In this document: positions 24,989-33,416 of the stretch, piece by piece
Position numbering within the stretch: position 1 is the first letter of the stretch
Layout: each line of letters begins with the position of its first letter
NCBI GenBank assembly: GCA_002432805.1
Contig: DJGV01000002.1
Span: 1-61,870, forward strand
Direction: 5' to 3'
DNA: 61,870 nt
Source of the DNA: Fervidobacterium sp. UBA5837
Lineage (GTDB): Bacteria; Thermotogota; Thermotogae; Thermotogales; Fervidobacteriaceae
Notes under the pieces: model-generated
Databases searched by the model: none
The model's input: the letters and a program-made list of their open reading frames with translations, nothing else
Told to the model about the DNA's origin: nothing
Translations under genes and position numbers: made by a program

Positions 24989-25594
24989 TCAGAACGATTT
25001 TGCTATCTCTTCCGCTTCTTTGAGTGCCTCATTTAGTATCTTTTGAACATCTTCACCTTGGATGTCAAGCCTTTGTGCGGCTATTGTCTTTATATCTTCG
25101 ACACCCATGAATGCCAATATTGTATTGACATATCGATTTGCCATTTCGAAATCTGACATCGGAGGTGTCATATATTCTCCACCGGTCGTCAATATACACA
25201 CAGCTTTCTTGTTTTTCAAAAGACCAACTGCTCCATGTTCTGTGTACTTGAAGGTTATTCCAGACACCATGACATAGTCAAAATATGCCTTCAATATTGC
25301 AGGAACGCTAAGATTCCACATTGGTATTGCAAAGACATACTTGTCAGCTTGCGCAAATTGGTAAGTGTACTTCAACACCGGATGATTTTTTGACTCCTCG
25401 GTCTTTGGACCGAAAATCGCATAGATATCTTCATTCGTTAAAAAACGAATGCCCTCTTTGTAGAGGTCCAATGTGATAACTTGATCTTCTGGGTGATTCT
25501 TTTTGTACGTTTCTATAAAGTGTTCTGAAATCTGGAATGTCCTTGATTCTTCATCGCTTTTCGGGTTTGCTTTAATGTATAATACTGTCGACAT
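24989..25594 (-). CDS. azoR: FMN-dependent NADH-azoreductase
   Basis: 201 residues of flavodoxin-like fold. Landmarks: VLYIKANPKSDEESRT (FMN phosphate loop), FAIPMWNLSVPAILKAYFDYV and TTGGEY, all typical of AzoR. These enzymes reduce quinones and azo compounds in two-electron steps and protect against electrophile stress. The start follows AAAGGAGGATAAAC. A good promoter with an overlapping palindrome lies upstream, which suggests control by a redox- or quinone-sensing repressor. Confidence 0.93.
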   Translation of the reverse strand: MSTVLYIKANPKSDEESRTFQISEHFIETYKKNHPEDQVITLDLYKEGIRFLTNEDIYAIFGPKTEESKNHPVLKYTYQFAQADKYVFAIPMWNLSVPAILKAYFDYVMVSGITFKYTEHGAVGLLKNKKAVCILTTGGEYMTPPMSDFEMANRYVNTILAFMGVEDIKTIAAQRLDIQGEDVQKILNEALKEAEEIAKSF

Positions 25595-25632
25595 GTTTAT
25601 CCTCCTTTATATTCTACGATATATAATCTAAT

Positions 25633-25669
25633 TACAATAATATTGTACTACAACAATAGACAATGTCAA
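25633..25669 (-). promoter_or_regulatory. azoR promoter with palindromic operator over the -10
   Basis: Minus strand: TTGACA (25669-25664), 16 nt, TACAAT (25647-25642). The 15-nt sequence TACAATAATATTGTA (25633-25647) is a perfect 7-1-7 inverted repeat covering the -10. Its form fits a MarR/DUF24-type repressor site; the regulator is not in the window. Confidence 0.65.
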
Positions 25670-25828
25670 GTACAAGTTTTCACAAAGTATAAACATATTT
25701 ACACAGTTATACTTAAGCATATGCATGTTGTAACTTTCTTTGTAAAGTAACTCATAGGTCCAGTAAACTTTGTTCAAGCATGAGTTTGTGATACAATAAA
25801 TATAGTTCATGTATAGGAGGTGACGGAT

Positions 25829-26134
25829 ATGCCAGAATTTTCAACAGCATTCTCAGGACTTTCTGAAAAAAAGCTATTAACGCACGAGGAACTTGTTAGA
25901 TCTATTCGCTTCATGATTGCAGCAGAGTACGAAGCTATACAACTCTACACTCAACTAGCAGAGTCAACGGATAACAAACTTGCAAAAGAAGTCTTAATCG
26001 ATATAGCAAACGAAGAAAAGGTCCATGCAGGTGAATTTTTGAGACTTTTGAAAGAACTTGCACCTGATGAAGAGGAATTCTACAAAGCAGGTGCTCAGGA
26101 AGTAGAGGAAGAGATAGAAAAATTCGGTAAATGA
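25829..26134 (+). CDS. Encapsulin-type ferritin-like protein (EncFtn family)
   Basis: 101 residues from ATG 25829, behind AGGAGGTGACGGAT. Two helices: the first has IRFMIAAEYEAIQLYTQLAE and the second has IANEEKVHAGEFLRLL. Together they supply the Glu, Tyr, Glu-Glu and His ligands of the EncFtn diiron site, which forms at a dimer interface. In other bacteria and in Thermotoga this protein is packed inside an encapsulin shell or fused to it. Here no encapsulin gene lies nearby, and the C-terminus (EEEIEKFGK) shows no obvious loading peptide. Ferroxidase function is inferred. Confidence 0.85.
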   Translation: MPEFSTAFSGLSEKKLLTHEELVRSIRFMIAAEYEAIQLYTQLAESTDNKLAKEVLIDIANEEKVHAGEFLRLLKELAPDEEEFYKAGAQEVEEEIEKFGK

Positions 26135-26570
26135 AAAACATTTCTAATTGTACCCGTTTGTATCAAGCAAGTACCTCACGAAAATCAGAGGTACTTGCTT
26201 TTATTTTTTGCCAAATCACATTGTAGCCGCTTTACTATCGAGAATGAACAGTATCAAACTCCTTCTCACCGTACAGTACACATATTAATAATATCATAAC
26301 AGAAAATATATTATATAGTTACTTACATTATTTGTTTAGAAACATTCAAATGGTAGAATTACTATTAATTTTATGTATTGTACATTAAAACAGAGGAATT
26401 CAAAGAAAAGATACTATATTGGCTAATTAGTTAGAAATACATTTGAAAACACTAAATATATTTAAAAAAAGCAGGAATTTGGAATTTGAAGTTTTTACAA
26501 ATCGTTTGCTGGAACAACTTTATAAATCAATAAGATGTTTTTACATCTTCTGAGAGGGGAGGAACAGAGT
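26135..26570. other. Gene-free, very AT-rich stretch before the binding-protein gene
   Basis: After the ferritin terminator there is about 330 nt of AT-rich sequence without coding frames. Just before the ribosome binding site a hairpin AAGATGT-TTTT-ACATCTT (26532-26549) is present, which may affect translation or mark attenuation. A TATAAA box lies at 26521-26526 with no well-spaced -35. Confidence 0.5.
26165..26210 (+). terminator. Terminator of the ferritin-like gene
   Basis: A stem of about 13 bp, AAGCAAGTACCTC with GAGGTACTTGCTT, then TTATTTTTT. Confidence 0.9.
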
Positions 26571-27683
26571 ATGAAAAAAGCCTTTACTACGTTAGCATTA
26601 TTTTGTGTTTATCTTAGCCTCTTTGCAACTGTAAAGATAGGTGCGCTCTTGCCACTCACAGGTGGTGTTTCGGCATTTGGCGATCTTGTTAAGAAAGGCA
26701 TCGAGCTCGCCCAAGGTGAAAGGGGAACGGTACTTGGTGAGAAGATTGAGGTTGTCTATCTCGATACGAGAAGTGAGAAAACGGAAGCGGCAAACGGTGC
26801 CGCAAGACTCATAGACAAAGAAGGAGTCATCGCAATTGTTGGTGAGGTCATCAGTGGAAATTCACTTGCAGCAGGTGAGATCGTTGAGAAGAAGAAAGTA
26901 CCGATGATTAGTCCATCTTCCACAAATCCATTGGTTACACAAGGCAAGAAGTTCGTTTCGAGGGTCTGTTTCATAGATCCAGTCCAAGGGATAGCTCTTG
27001 CTGAATTTGCTTCTAAGACGCTTAAGGTAAAGAAAGTAACGGTCTTCACGGATGTTGAACAAGATTACAGTGTAGGGCTTTCAAATTATTTCATGGAAAG
27101 ATTCAAGAAGTACGGTGGTCAAGTACTTCAAGTCCAGTATAAATCGGGAGATCAAGAGTTCAGTGCACAGTTATCACAGGCACTTTCGTACGGTAGTGAG
27201 GCTATAGTTGTTACGGGATATTACAACGAAATAGCACTCGTTGCTCAACAAGCTAAATCACTCGGTTACAAAGGTTACATACTCACCGGTGACGGTGCGG
27301 ATGCTCCAGAACTCATTCAAATAGGTGGACAAGCGGTAGAAGGCCTATACTTTACAGCTCACTACCATCCGGACGCGCAGATAACATCAGTTTCAAAGAA
27401 ATTCGTCGATGCTTACACGAAGAAATTTGGTTCTAAGCCATCCACATTTGCAGCGTTAGGTTACGATGCATACATGCTCCTTGTCGAAGCTATAGATAGA
27501 GCAAAATCAAAAGATCCAGAGAGAATTGCAGCGGCAGTTAGAAGTATACAGAATTTCCAAGGTGCCACGGGCATCATTACGATTGATTCGAATGGCAACC
27601 CAAACAAAGATATAATAATAGAAGTAGTAAAGAACAAGCAGTTTGCCTTTGCAGCAGTAATTTCTGCTAATTCTCTTAAGTAG
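26571..27683 (+). CDS. Branched-chain amino acid type ABC transporter substrate-binding protein
   Basis: 370 residues from ATG 26571, behind GGGGAGGAACAG. Signal peptide MKKAFTTLALFCVYLSLFA, then the type I periplasmic-binding fold: VKIGALLPLTGGVSAFGD, EVVYLDTRSE, and VPMISPSSTNPLVT for the amino-acid carboxylate. ALGYDAYMLLVEAIDRA lies near the C-terminus. It should bind Leu/Ile/Val or a related ligand for a LivHMGF transporter. The permease and ATPase genes are not adjacent, since the gene ends at a terminator. Confidence 0.9.
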   Translation: MKKAFTTLALFCVYLSLFATVKIGALLPLTGGVSAFGDLVKKGIELAQGERGTVLGEKIEVVYLDTRSEKTEAANGAARLIDKEGVIAIVGEVISGNSLAAGEIVEKKKVPMISPSSTNPLVTQGKKFVSRVCFIDPVQGIALAEFASKTLKVKKVTVFTDVEQDYSVGLSNYFMERFKKYGGQVLQVQYKSGDQEFSAQLSQALSYGSEAIVVTGYYNEIALVAQQAKSLGYKGYILTGDGADAPELIQIGGQAVEGLYFTAHYHPDAQITSVSKKFVDAYTKKFGSKPSTFAALGYDAYMLLVEAIDRAKSKDPERIAAAVRSIQNFQGATGIITIDSNGNPNKDIIIEVVKNKQFAFAAVISANSLK

Positions 27684-27711
27684 TGTTTTATAACATTGCT
27701 AACATCTATGC

Positions 27712-27745
27712 TAAAAAGCGGGTGGCAACCACCCGCTTTTATTAT
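27712..27745. terminator. Bidirectional terminator
   Basis: AAAAGCGGGTGG and CCACCCGCTTTT around loop CAA; symmetric A and T tracts serve the convergent genes on both sides. Confidence 0.9.
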
Positions 27746-27766
27746 GAGTTTATTATGAGCAAATAC

Positions 27767-27994
27767 TCATTTGTTCTCCTGACTTTGCCCTTTTATCTTT
27801 CTGAATTCTTCATGTTCTTTCTTGATTTCTTCTATGAGATCTTGCACTCTCCATTCTAGGTTCGTTGGTGTTGTGCTTGCAAATATGAATTCCTTATCCG
27901 GAAAGGCCTCTCTGATAACCTTTAGAAGTTTGGATATCTCTGCCTTTTCGAAGTTGTGCATTATTATGACTCTTTCTTCCATATTTTCCATCAT
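27767..27994 (-). CDS. DUF3783 family protein
   Basis: 75 residues. The pattern VIIMHNFEKAEISKLL followed by FIFASTTPTNLEWRVQDLI matches DUF3783, a small family found in Thermotogota and Firmicutes with no known function. GGAGGTGG precedes two adjacent ATG codons (27994 and 27991); either may be the start. It stands alone and ends at the shared terminator. Confidence 0.75.
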   Translation of the reverse strand: MMENMEERVIIMHNFEKAEISKLLKVIREAFPDKEFIFASTTPTNLEWRVQDLIEEIKKEHEEFRKIKGQSQENK

Positions 27995-28138
27995 TTCCAC
28001 CTCCAGCCACTTGTTCTCTTCTATCTTCTTCCTCTTAACATTAGCGAATAATATTGAATGATTTTGTAGTAAAATTATATCATACGATATCGTGTGTCAT
28101 CAATAAGTATTCTATTTTATAAGGCGGAGGTGAGTCGT

Positions 28139-29092
28139 ATGAAGAGGATGTTTGTAGTTTTTTCTTCTGTTTTGTTGATACTTTTTGTGGTAAGTTGCAC
28201 GCCAACACCTGAGGCTTCGGAAGCAACTGTTTCAGTTGTCATAACGGAAGGATCAAGCGATGAACCAGATGAACCAACGGTACAATCGAACGATGCAAAT
28301 CTCATGTCACGCGAGCCACTTAATGGTTACGGATTTGATGTCTGGGAGGATGCTGAAAAGCTTGAGGTGCATATAAGTGGCTTTTCTTACAAATTATCAT
28401 CTGGACCTGGCGAAAGTGAGTGGGCAACACCAACAAAGACTGATAAGACTGTAGATCTCATGACTCTCTCATCGACGGACATCACTTGGCTGAATTTCGA
28501 TGTTCAAAAAGAAACGGTCATAGTTGGTATTGCGTTTCAAATTGATGAGGCAACGATAACTGTAGCGGGTGAAGAGCATCCTTTAGAAATTCCGGGTGAA
28601 AGTAAGATCATAAAAGCTCAGAATTTGGACTGGGAAATAAGTGACAATGGCAGAATCGAATTGCAAATTGACCTTACAAAGAGCGTTTTAAGAATTGGCA
28701 GTGAATATCGTTTTATTCCTCGATTTGGATGGCGCTGGAGGGGCAATTTAAGAAATCTTTGGGCCATTCATGGAGATGTGAAAGTGTTGTCTGATACAAC
28801 TGAATCTACACCAACCGAGCCACTCTTCATTGCACTATATACGGGAGAGAGTACTGATACAACACCAACTATTCTGAAAACGATACCTGTAGCAAAGGAA
28901 GGAATATTTTATCTCGGTAAATATGATCCAGGTAAGTATACGGTTGTTTTGTGGGATGATCTTAGTTTTACACTCACCGGCGATAGTACAGAAATCGCTT
29001 TATCATTCTCTGCACGAGAGGCAACGTATACAACATTCGATCATGGTAAAACGAACGCAGGGACAAACTTGCATTTAATATATAGAGATTAA
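28139..29092 (+). CDS. Predicted lipoprotein with DUF4382-like domain
   Basis: 317 residues from ATG 28139, behind GGCGGAGGTGAG. Type II signal peptide with lipobox VVSC (cleavage before Cys20). A Ser/Thr/Glu/Pro-rich spacer follows. The domain from about residue 58 to 220 has the pattern VDLMTLSSTDITWLNF and later a paired-strand stretch (RIELQIDLTKSVLRIGSEYRF) that resembles DUF4382, a beta-sandwich of surface lipoproteins. A second small beta domain lies at the C-terminus. Function unknown; probably anchored in the outer envelope. Confidence 0.75.
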   Translation: MKRMFVVFSSVLLILFVVSCTPTPEASEATVSVVITEGSSDEPDEPTVQSNDANLMSREPLNGYGFDVWEDAEKLEVHISGFSYKLSSGPGESEWATPTKTDKTVDLMTLSSTDITWLNFDVQKETVIVGIAFQIDEATITVAGEEHPLEIPGESKIIKAQNLDWEISDNGRIELQIDLTKSVLRIGSEYRFIPRFGWRWRGNLRNLWAIHGDVKVLSDTTESTPTEPLFIALYTGESTDTTPTILKTIPVAKEGIFYLGKYDPGKYTVVLWDDLSFTLTGDSTEIALSFSAREATYTTFDHGKTNAGTNLHLIYRD

Positions 29093-29118
29093 GGTCTATC
29101 CTGGTAATCAATCTATAG

Positions 29119-29160
29119 TCACTCCCCTCATTGAAAAATGTGAGGGGAGTTTTTGTTTTT
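29119..29160 (+). terminator. Terminator of the lipoprotein gene
   Basis: Perfect 10-bp stem ACTCCCCTCA and TGAGGGGAGT, followed by TTTTGTTTTT. Confidence 0.92.
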
Positions 29161-29251
29161 GTCTATAAATTGTATTTATTACAATAAAATATATGGTATA
29201 ATAAATTACATTTTCAAATAAATTCTTGAATTCAAGATGCGAGGTGAGAGA

Positions 29252-30367
29252 ATGCGTGCTTTGATAAGTGGCATAGTAACGATTGCAACTTTTGTCATTT
29301 CCATACTGTATTTCTTCTCAATACGACCGAGTATATTAAAGAAAGAAGCTCTTGGGCAATTGAACTTCGATGTACTGCGGAAAAAGTACAGTATCTCGGC
29401 GATCATACCTGCAAGAAACGAGGAAGTGAACATTGGTAAGATACTCACAGCTCTATTGAACCAAAGTGTCAATGTCAACGAAATCATAGTTGTTAACGAC
29501 AATTCTTCAGACAAGACTGCCAAGATAGTTGAACACTTTTCGAAGTTGGATAATAGAGTAAGGTTGATAAATTTACTACAAGAGCCGCCCGATGGTTGGA
29601 TAGGTAAGTCCTGGGCTTTGTGGAATGGTGTATTACATTCTTCTGGTGATTTACTGATATTATTCGATGCAGATGTTGAACCGAGTAAGGAAGCTATAGG
29701 TGTACTCTTGGACAAATACGACAAATATGGTGGGATGATTTCCGTATGGCCGTACCAAAGATTTGAAAGATTCTACGAACACCTTGCATTAGCTGCAAAC
29801 CTTATGTCTGTCTACGGGAGTAAGAACTTTGGATTTTTGAATACAAAACCTGCAGGTGTGTTTGGACCTGTGATAGTCACTTCTCGAAAAGACTATTTTG
29901 AAACAGGTGGCCACGAAGTGATAAAAAATAGCGTGCTCGATGATTTCAAAATCGGGCAACTTTATTTGAAGAAAGGAAAAAATGTAACGAACTTCCTAGG
30001 AAAGGATGTGATAAAATTCAGGATGTATCCAAATGGCTTAGGTCAGCTATTTGAGGGATACACAAAGAATATGTCCTCTGGAGCTATGACTGGCGGTCTT
30101 TGGAATTTCGTGATATCGTTTGTTTGGATGGCAGGCATATATTCATCAATTTTCACTATCTTCGATTCGCTATGGCGTTTTGGTATCTATCTTGCCTTTA
30201 CGTTTGTTATATACATACTTTCAAAACCTATAGGAGACTATGCGTGGTACGATTACTTCCTTTATCCGGTACATTTTCTGTTCTTCCTTCTGATATTTGT
30301 AGTATCGATCTTCAAAACTCTATTCTTAAGAAGCGTTTCTTGGAGAGGGAGGGCTATTCGTGTTTGA
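29252..30367 (+). CDS. Membrane glycosyltransferase, family 2
   Basis: 371 residues from ATG 29252, behind GAGGTGAGAG. One N-terminal membrane helix, then the GT-A domain: SAIIPARNEEVNIGKIL, EIIVVNDNSSDKT, the metal-binding LLILFDADVEP, and DDFKIGQLYLKKG as the acceptor and catalytic region. Three C-terminal membrane helices. The layout resembles CrtQ/HpnI-type transferases that glycosylate lipids. It overlaps the plsY homologue by 8 nt, so a membrane lipid substrate is likely, but which one is not known. Confidence 0.85.
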   Translation: MRALISGIVTIATFVISILYFFSIRPSILKKEALGQLNFDVLRKKYSISAIIPARNEEVNIGKILTALLNQSVNVNEIIVVNDNSSDKTAKIVEHFSKLDNRVRLINLLQEPPDGWIGKSWALWNGVLHSSGDLLILFDADVEPSKEAIGVLLDKYDKYGGMISVWPYQRFERFYEHLALAANLMSVYGSKNFGFLNTKPAGVFGPVIVTSRKDYFETGGHEVIKNSVLDDFKIGQLYLKKGKNVTNFLGKDVIKFRMYPNGLGQLFEGYTKNMSSGAMTGGLWNFVISFVWMAGIYSSIFTIFDSLWRFGIYLAFTFVIYILSKPIGDYAWYDYFLYPVHFLFFLLIFVVSIFKTLFLRSVSWRGRAIRV

Positions 30368-31025
30368 AAAAGAGCTGTTGTATGGAATCATGGCGATAGC
30401 ATTGCAATTCTTATCTGGCTCCATAATGTATTCGTACATCTTTGCGAAGATGCTGAAGATAGATCTGAGCAAAGTTAGAGATGGAAATCCAGGCTCATCG
30501 AACCTGTGGCGAGCTGCAGGTTGGAAATTTGGTGTTGTTGCATTGGCACTTGACTATCTTAAAGGTGTGTTTCCATTGACAATTTTCGTTGCTAATGGTC
30601 TTGTTACCAATAATTATTTAATATCCACCGCAGCACTTGCCGGTATCGCAGGTCACGCATTTTCTCCCATGCTCAAATTTAAGGGTGGAAAGGCGATAGC
30701 TACAACCTTCGGTGCTTGGAGTGTATTAACAAAATGGGAAGCTCCCATGCTTATGGGTACGATATTCACGATATTTTCCATCGTTAAACCGAAGACAAAT
30801 CAATACGAAGATGCTGTAAGGTACATCCTTGGCTTAATGGCACTCCTTGTTTATGTAATTGTAAAATCGATATACATAAAAGATGGATACCTGTTGTTAC
30901 TCTATGCTGGAAACTTTACAATAGCCTTATATAAACACAGAGAAGAATTGAAAAAAATCTACATTAGAACTCCAGCTGTTTCAACCAATTCAGATAATGT
31001 GGATAATACTGCACATGACGAGTAG
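30360..31025 (+). CDS. plsY: Acyl-phosphate:glycerol-3-phosphate acyltransferase PlsY-like
   Basis: 221 residues, slightly longer than usual. Start GTG 30360, behind GGAGAGGGAGGGC. All three PlsY motifs are visible: SGSIMYSYIFAKM near the N-terminus, DGNPGSSNLWRAAG, and AGHAFSPMLKFKGGKAIATTFG. Several membrane helices. It transfers an acyl group from acyl-phosphate to glycerol-3-phosphate, the first step of phospholipid synthesis. The pairing with a lipid-type glycosyltransferase and a TPR protein rather than with housekeeping genes leaves open that this is a specialised paralogue. Confidence 0.88.
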   Translation: MFEKELLYGIMAIALQFLSGSIMYSYIFAKMLKIDLSKVRDGNPGSSNLWRAAGWKFGVVALALDYLKGVFPLTIFVANGLVTNNYLISTAALAGIAGHAFSPMLKFKGGKAIATTFGAWSVLTKWEAPMLMGTIFTIFSIVKPKTNQYEDAVRYILGLMALLVYVIVKSIYIKDGYLLLLYAGNFTIALYKHREELKKIYIRTPAVSTNSDNVDNTAHDE

Positions 31026-31049
31026 TGGAGAGGGAGATAAGGTGAGCAT

Positions 31050-31865
31050 ATGAGTAGAAAATTCAATTCACAAGGTAATGTTTCACACAATAGTGTAATG
31101 AAAACGCTTGTAATTGTTTTTGTTGCTTTACTTTGCATCATCTCTTTTGCCCAAGGCAACCAAACTAATGTGAATGTCCAAACTTATGAATACTACAAGT
31201 CCCAGTTGAAACAGTTGATCAATGCCGATGATTCAAAAGCACTAATGACACTTGCCACACAACTTGAAGAAATACTTGGTTTTGGGCAAAAAGTCGATAA
31301 ATCCAATATCAAACACGCTGAGCTCTTAGCTGAAGTGTACTTTGAACTTTCAAATAGACAATCAACAGATGAAAAGAATAAGTCTTATTGTGAGTTGTCT
31401 TTGAACGTAGCTAAAAAGATAATCACCGTAGATGATAAAAATGGATACGGATATTACTTTGCAGCGATGTCAACTGCCACGCTTATCAATTATGTCAACG
31501 TTTTTGAAAAATTATCCCTACTCAACGATTTCGACCGATACATGACAAAAGCCATAGCATACCTCGATGATAGAGTCTACAAAGGGTTTGCATACCTTGG
31601 CTTTGGTATCAGATACATGACTCCACCTTGGCCACTCAATAACTTGGATAAGGCGTTTGATTACATCACAAAAGCGGTAGAACTCGTTCCAGAATACTCT
31701 GGTGGATATCTGCAACTTGGATATTTGTATGAAAAAAGGGGTAATAAAGACAAGGCAAAGGAAATGTTCGAAAAGGTACTGAGCATGGATTCACCGAAAG
31801 AATTCGCCAAAGTCCACAAAGAAAACGTCACTTTAGCCAAAGAAAGACTCTCCAAAATGAAATGA
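31050..31865 (+). CDS. Secreted TPR-repeat protein
   Basis: 271 residues. The ATG at 31050 follows GATAAGGTGAG. The signal peptide core (TLVIVFVALLCIISFA) starts about 17 residues in, so ATG 31098 is a possible alternative, but it lacks a ribosome binding site. The rest is helical, with at least one clear TPR at the C-terminus (YSGGYLQLGYLYEKRGNKDKAKEMFEKVL). It follows plsY by 24 nt and is likely the third gene of that operon. It would act outside the inner membrane, probably as a protein-binding scaffold. Confidence 0.8.
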   Translation: MSRKFNSQGNVSHNSVMKTLVIVFVALLCIISFAQGNQTNVNVQTYEYYKSQLKQLINADDSKALMTLATQLEEILGFGQKVDKSNIKHAELLAEVYFELSNRQSTDEKNKSYCELSLNVAKKIITVDDKNGYGYYFAAMSTATLINYVNVFEKLSLLNDFDRYMTKAIAYLDDRVYKGFAYLGFGIRYMTPPWPLNNLDKAFDYITKAVELVPEYSGGYLQLGYLYEKRGNKDKAKEMFEKVLSMDSPKEFAKVHKENVTLAKERLSKMK

Positions 31866-31952
31866 AAAACAGTACTGTACCTCTAATGACAATGCACAGC
31901 GGTTGTAAGCTCTTTATTGATTGATACCAATTAGGTAAAGGAGAATTTGCCC

Positions 31953-32960
31953 ATGATAAAAAACCAATGGTACATTGTTTTATCAAGCAAAGAAGTGAGA
32001 GAAGAACCAGTAGGTGTAACAAGATTTGGAGAAAAATTGGCTTTCTGGAGGGATACTAAGGGTGTCGTACATTGTATCTCCGATGTATGCTGCCATAGAG
32101 GAGCGAGCATATCGCATGGGAAGGTGAAGAACGATTTCATCATGTGCCCATTCCACGGCTTTGAGTACGACTCTTCTGGCAGAGTACAACTTATTCCAGC
32201 AAATGGTAAGGTCTCTCCCATTCCAAAAAATTTTGCAGTAAAGCCTTATAAAACGCATGAATTAGCGAATTTCATATGGGTTTGGTACGGTGATGGTGAA
32301 CCTACGTACGAACCGAAGTACTTCGATGATATAGACGATTCTTTAAGCTATCAAGAGTTTCAAGAAACATGGAGCGTACATTATTCGAGGGCAATAGAGA
32401 ATCAACTCGACCCCGTGCACGTACCATTCGTTCATTACAACACGATCGGTAGAGGAAACAAGACCGTAGTCGATGGACCTGTTGTGAAGTGGCAAAACGA
32501 TACAATGTTCTATTTCTATGTTTTCAACAGATTAGACGATGGTACACCTGCAAAGAGGGCAGAGGAGATAGACCCAAGCAAGAAAGGCAGCGTCTACCTT
32601 GAATTCAAAATTCCAAACATGTGGGAAAACCACATAATGGATAAAATGCGCGTTACGGCAGCATTTGCACCTATCGACGACGAACGTACTATGATTTATC
32701 TGAGGTACTACATAGGACTCACTAAGGCAAGATTCTTGAATAAAACAATCGCTGTGCTCGGTATGCCATTCAATAGGAAGGTACTTCACCAAGACAAAAC
32801 GGTTGTCGAAACTCAAATTCCGAAGAAGAGCGAACTTACTATGAGCGAGAATCTGATACCGGGAGATGCACCGATCTTCGAGTACAGAAAGAAGAGAAAC
32901 GAACTCAAAAAAGCTAGCGAAAAACCAAGTAATAAAGCCAAACAAGAAAACCAAGAATAA
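31953..32960 (+). CDS. Rieske non-heme iron oxygenase, alpha-subunit type
   Basis: 335 residues from ATG 31953, behind GGAG. The Rieske 2Fe-2S motif is CCHRGA (Cys-x-His) and CPFHGFEY (Cys-x2-His). The mononuclear iron site is in NQLDPVHVPFVHYNTIG (Asp and two His). Both sites are intact and the overall length fits ring-hydroxylating or PAO/VanA-like oxygenases. No reductase or ferredoxin partner is adjacent. Such enzymes activate O2, which is unexpected in a presumed anaerobe; substrate unknown. Confidence 0.88.
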   Translation: MIKNQWYIVLSSKEVREEPVGVTRFGEKLAFWRDTKGVVHCISDVCCHRGASISHGKVKNDFIMCPFHGFEYDSSGRVQLIPANGKVSPIPKNFAVKPYKTHELANFIWVWYGDGEPTYEPKYFDDIDDSLSYQEFQETWSVHYSRAIENQLDPVHVPFVHYNTIGRGNKTVVDGPVVKWQNDTMFYFYVFNRLDDGTPAKRAEEIDPSKKGSVYLEFKIPNMWENHIMDKMRVTAAFAPIDDERTMIYLRYYIGLTKARFLNKTIAVLGMPFNRKVLHQDKTVVETQIPKKSELTMSENLIPGDAPIFEYRKKRNELKKASEKPSNKAKQENQE

Positions 32961-33121
32961 TGGTAAAATAATCGACAAGGCTTACAATGCATAAGAGAAA
33001 ATGATTTGAAAGTTGATGTTACCATCACTCAGTAGCCAAAGCAGTAGTCAAACAATCAAAAAACGTCCAAAGAAAGCTCAAAGGACATTCAAAAGAAAGA
33101 ATGCTATAAAATTGAGAATTT

Positions 33122-33157
33122 AAAGTCAGCTGGAAAATAGTAGCTGACTTTTATTTT
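33122..33157 (+). terminator. Terminator downstream of the Rieske gene
   Basis: AGTCAGCT and AGCTGACT, 10-nt loop, then TTTATTTT; about 160 nt after the Rieske stop. Confidence 0.8.
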
Positions 33158-33273
33158 GTATACACTGTACTCTGTGTACACTTCTTTTCTTTGCCTAGTG
33201 CCAAATACCAATCCAAATCCAAAGTTCAACGAAGCGAAACATAAATGACAACACCATATATGAAAATCGGTGG

Positions 33274-33307
33274 TATAGTTATATAGTGTTATAGTTATAT
33301 ATAACAC
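33274..33307 (+). promoter_or_regulatory. Candidate operator of the GntR-controlled operon
   Basis: GTGTTATA (33286-33293) and TATAACAC (33300-33307) form a perfect dyad. The 11-mer TATAGTTATAT also occurs twice in tandem. It lies 110 nt before an operon that encodes its own YtrA-type GntR repressor. Binding is an inference. Confidence 0.45.
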
Positions 33308-33416
33308 ATAAGCACATGAGAGAAGATCAACTTACTCAATTGCTGTATAGCACGCAAGAAATGATAAATGACAAACAATGAATAATAAACGATACTTGAT
33401 ACTTGGAGGTGGGTGA

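Larger units (their letters stand above)
32961..33416. other. Gene-free stretch before the GTG-repeat/ABC operon
   Basis: Holds the terminator at 33122-33157 and a repeat-rich AT region at 33274-33307, both listed separately. The last 100 nt lead to a GGAGGTGGGTGA ribosome binding site. No coding frame was seen. Confidence 0.6.

Noticed and set aside
26200..26570. Possible riboswitch upstream of the amino-acid binding protein gene
   Set aside because: Only one short hairpin (26532-26549) was seen; no conserved aptamer pattern that I recognise.
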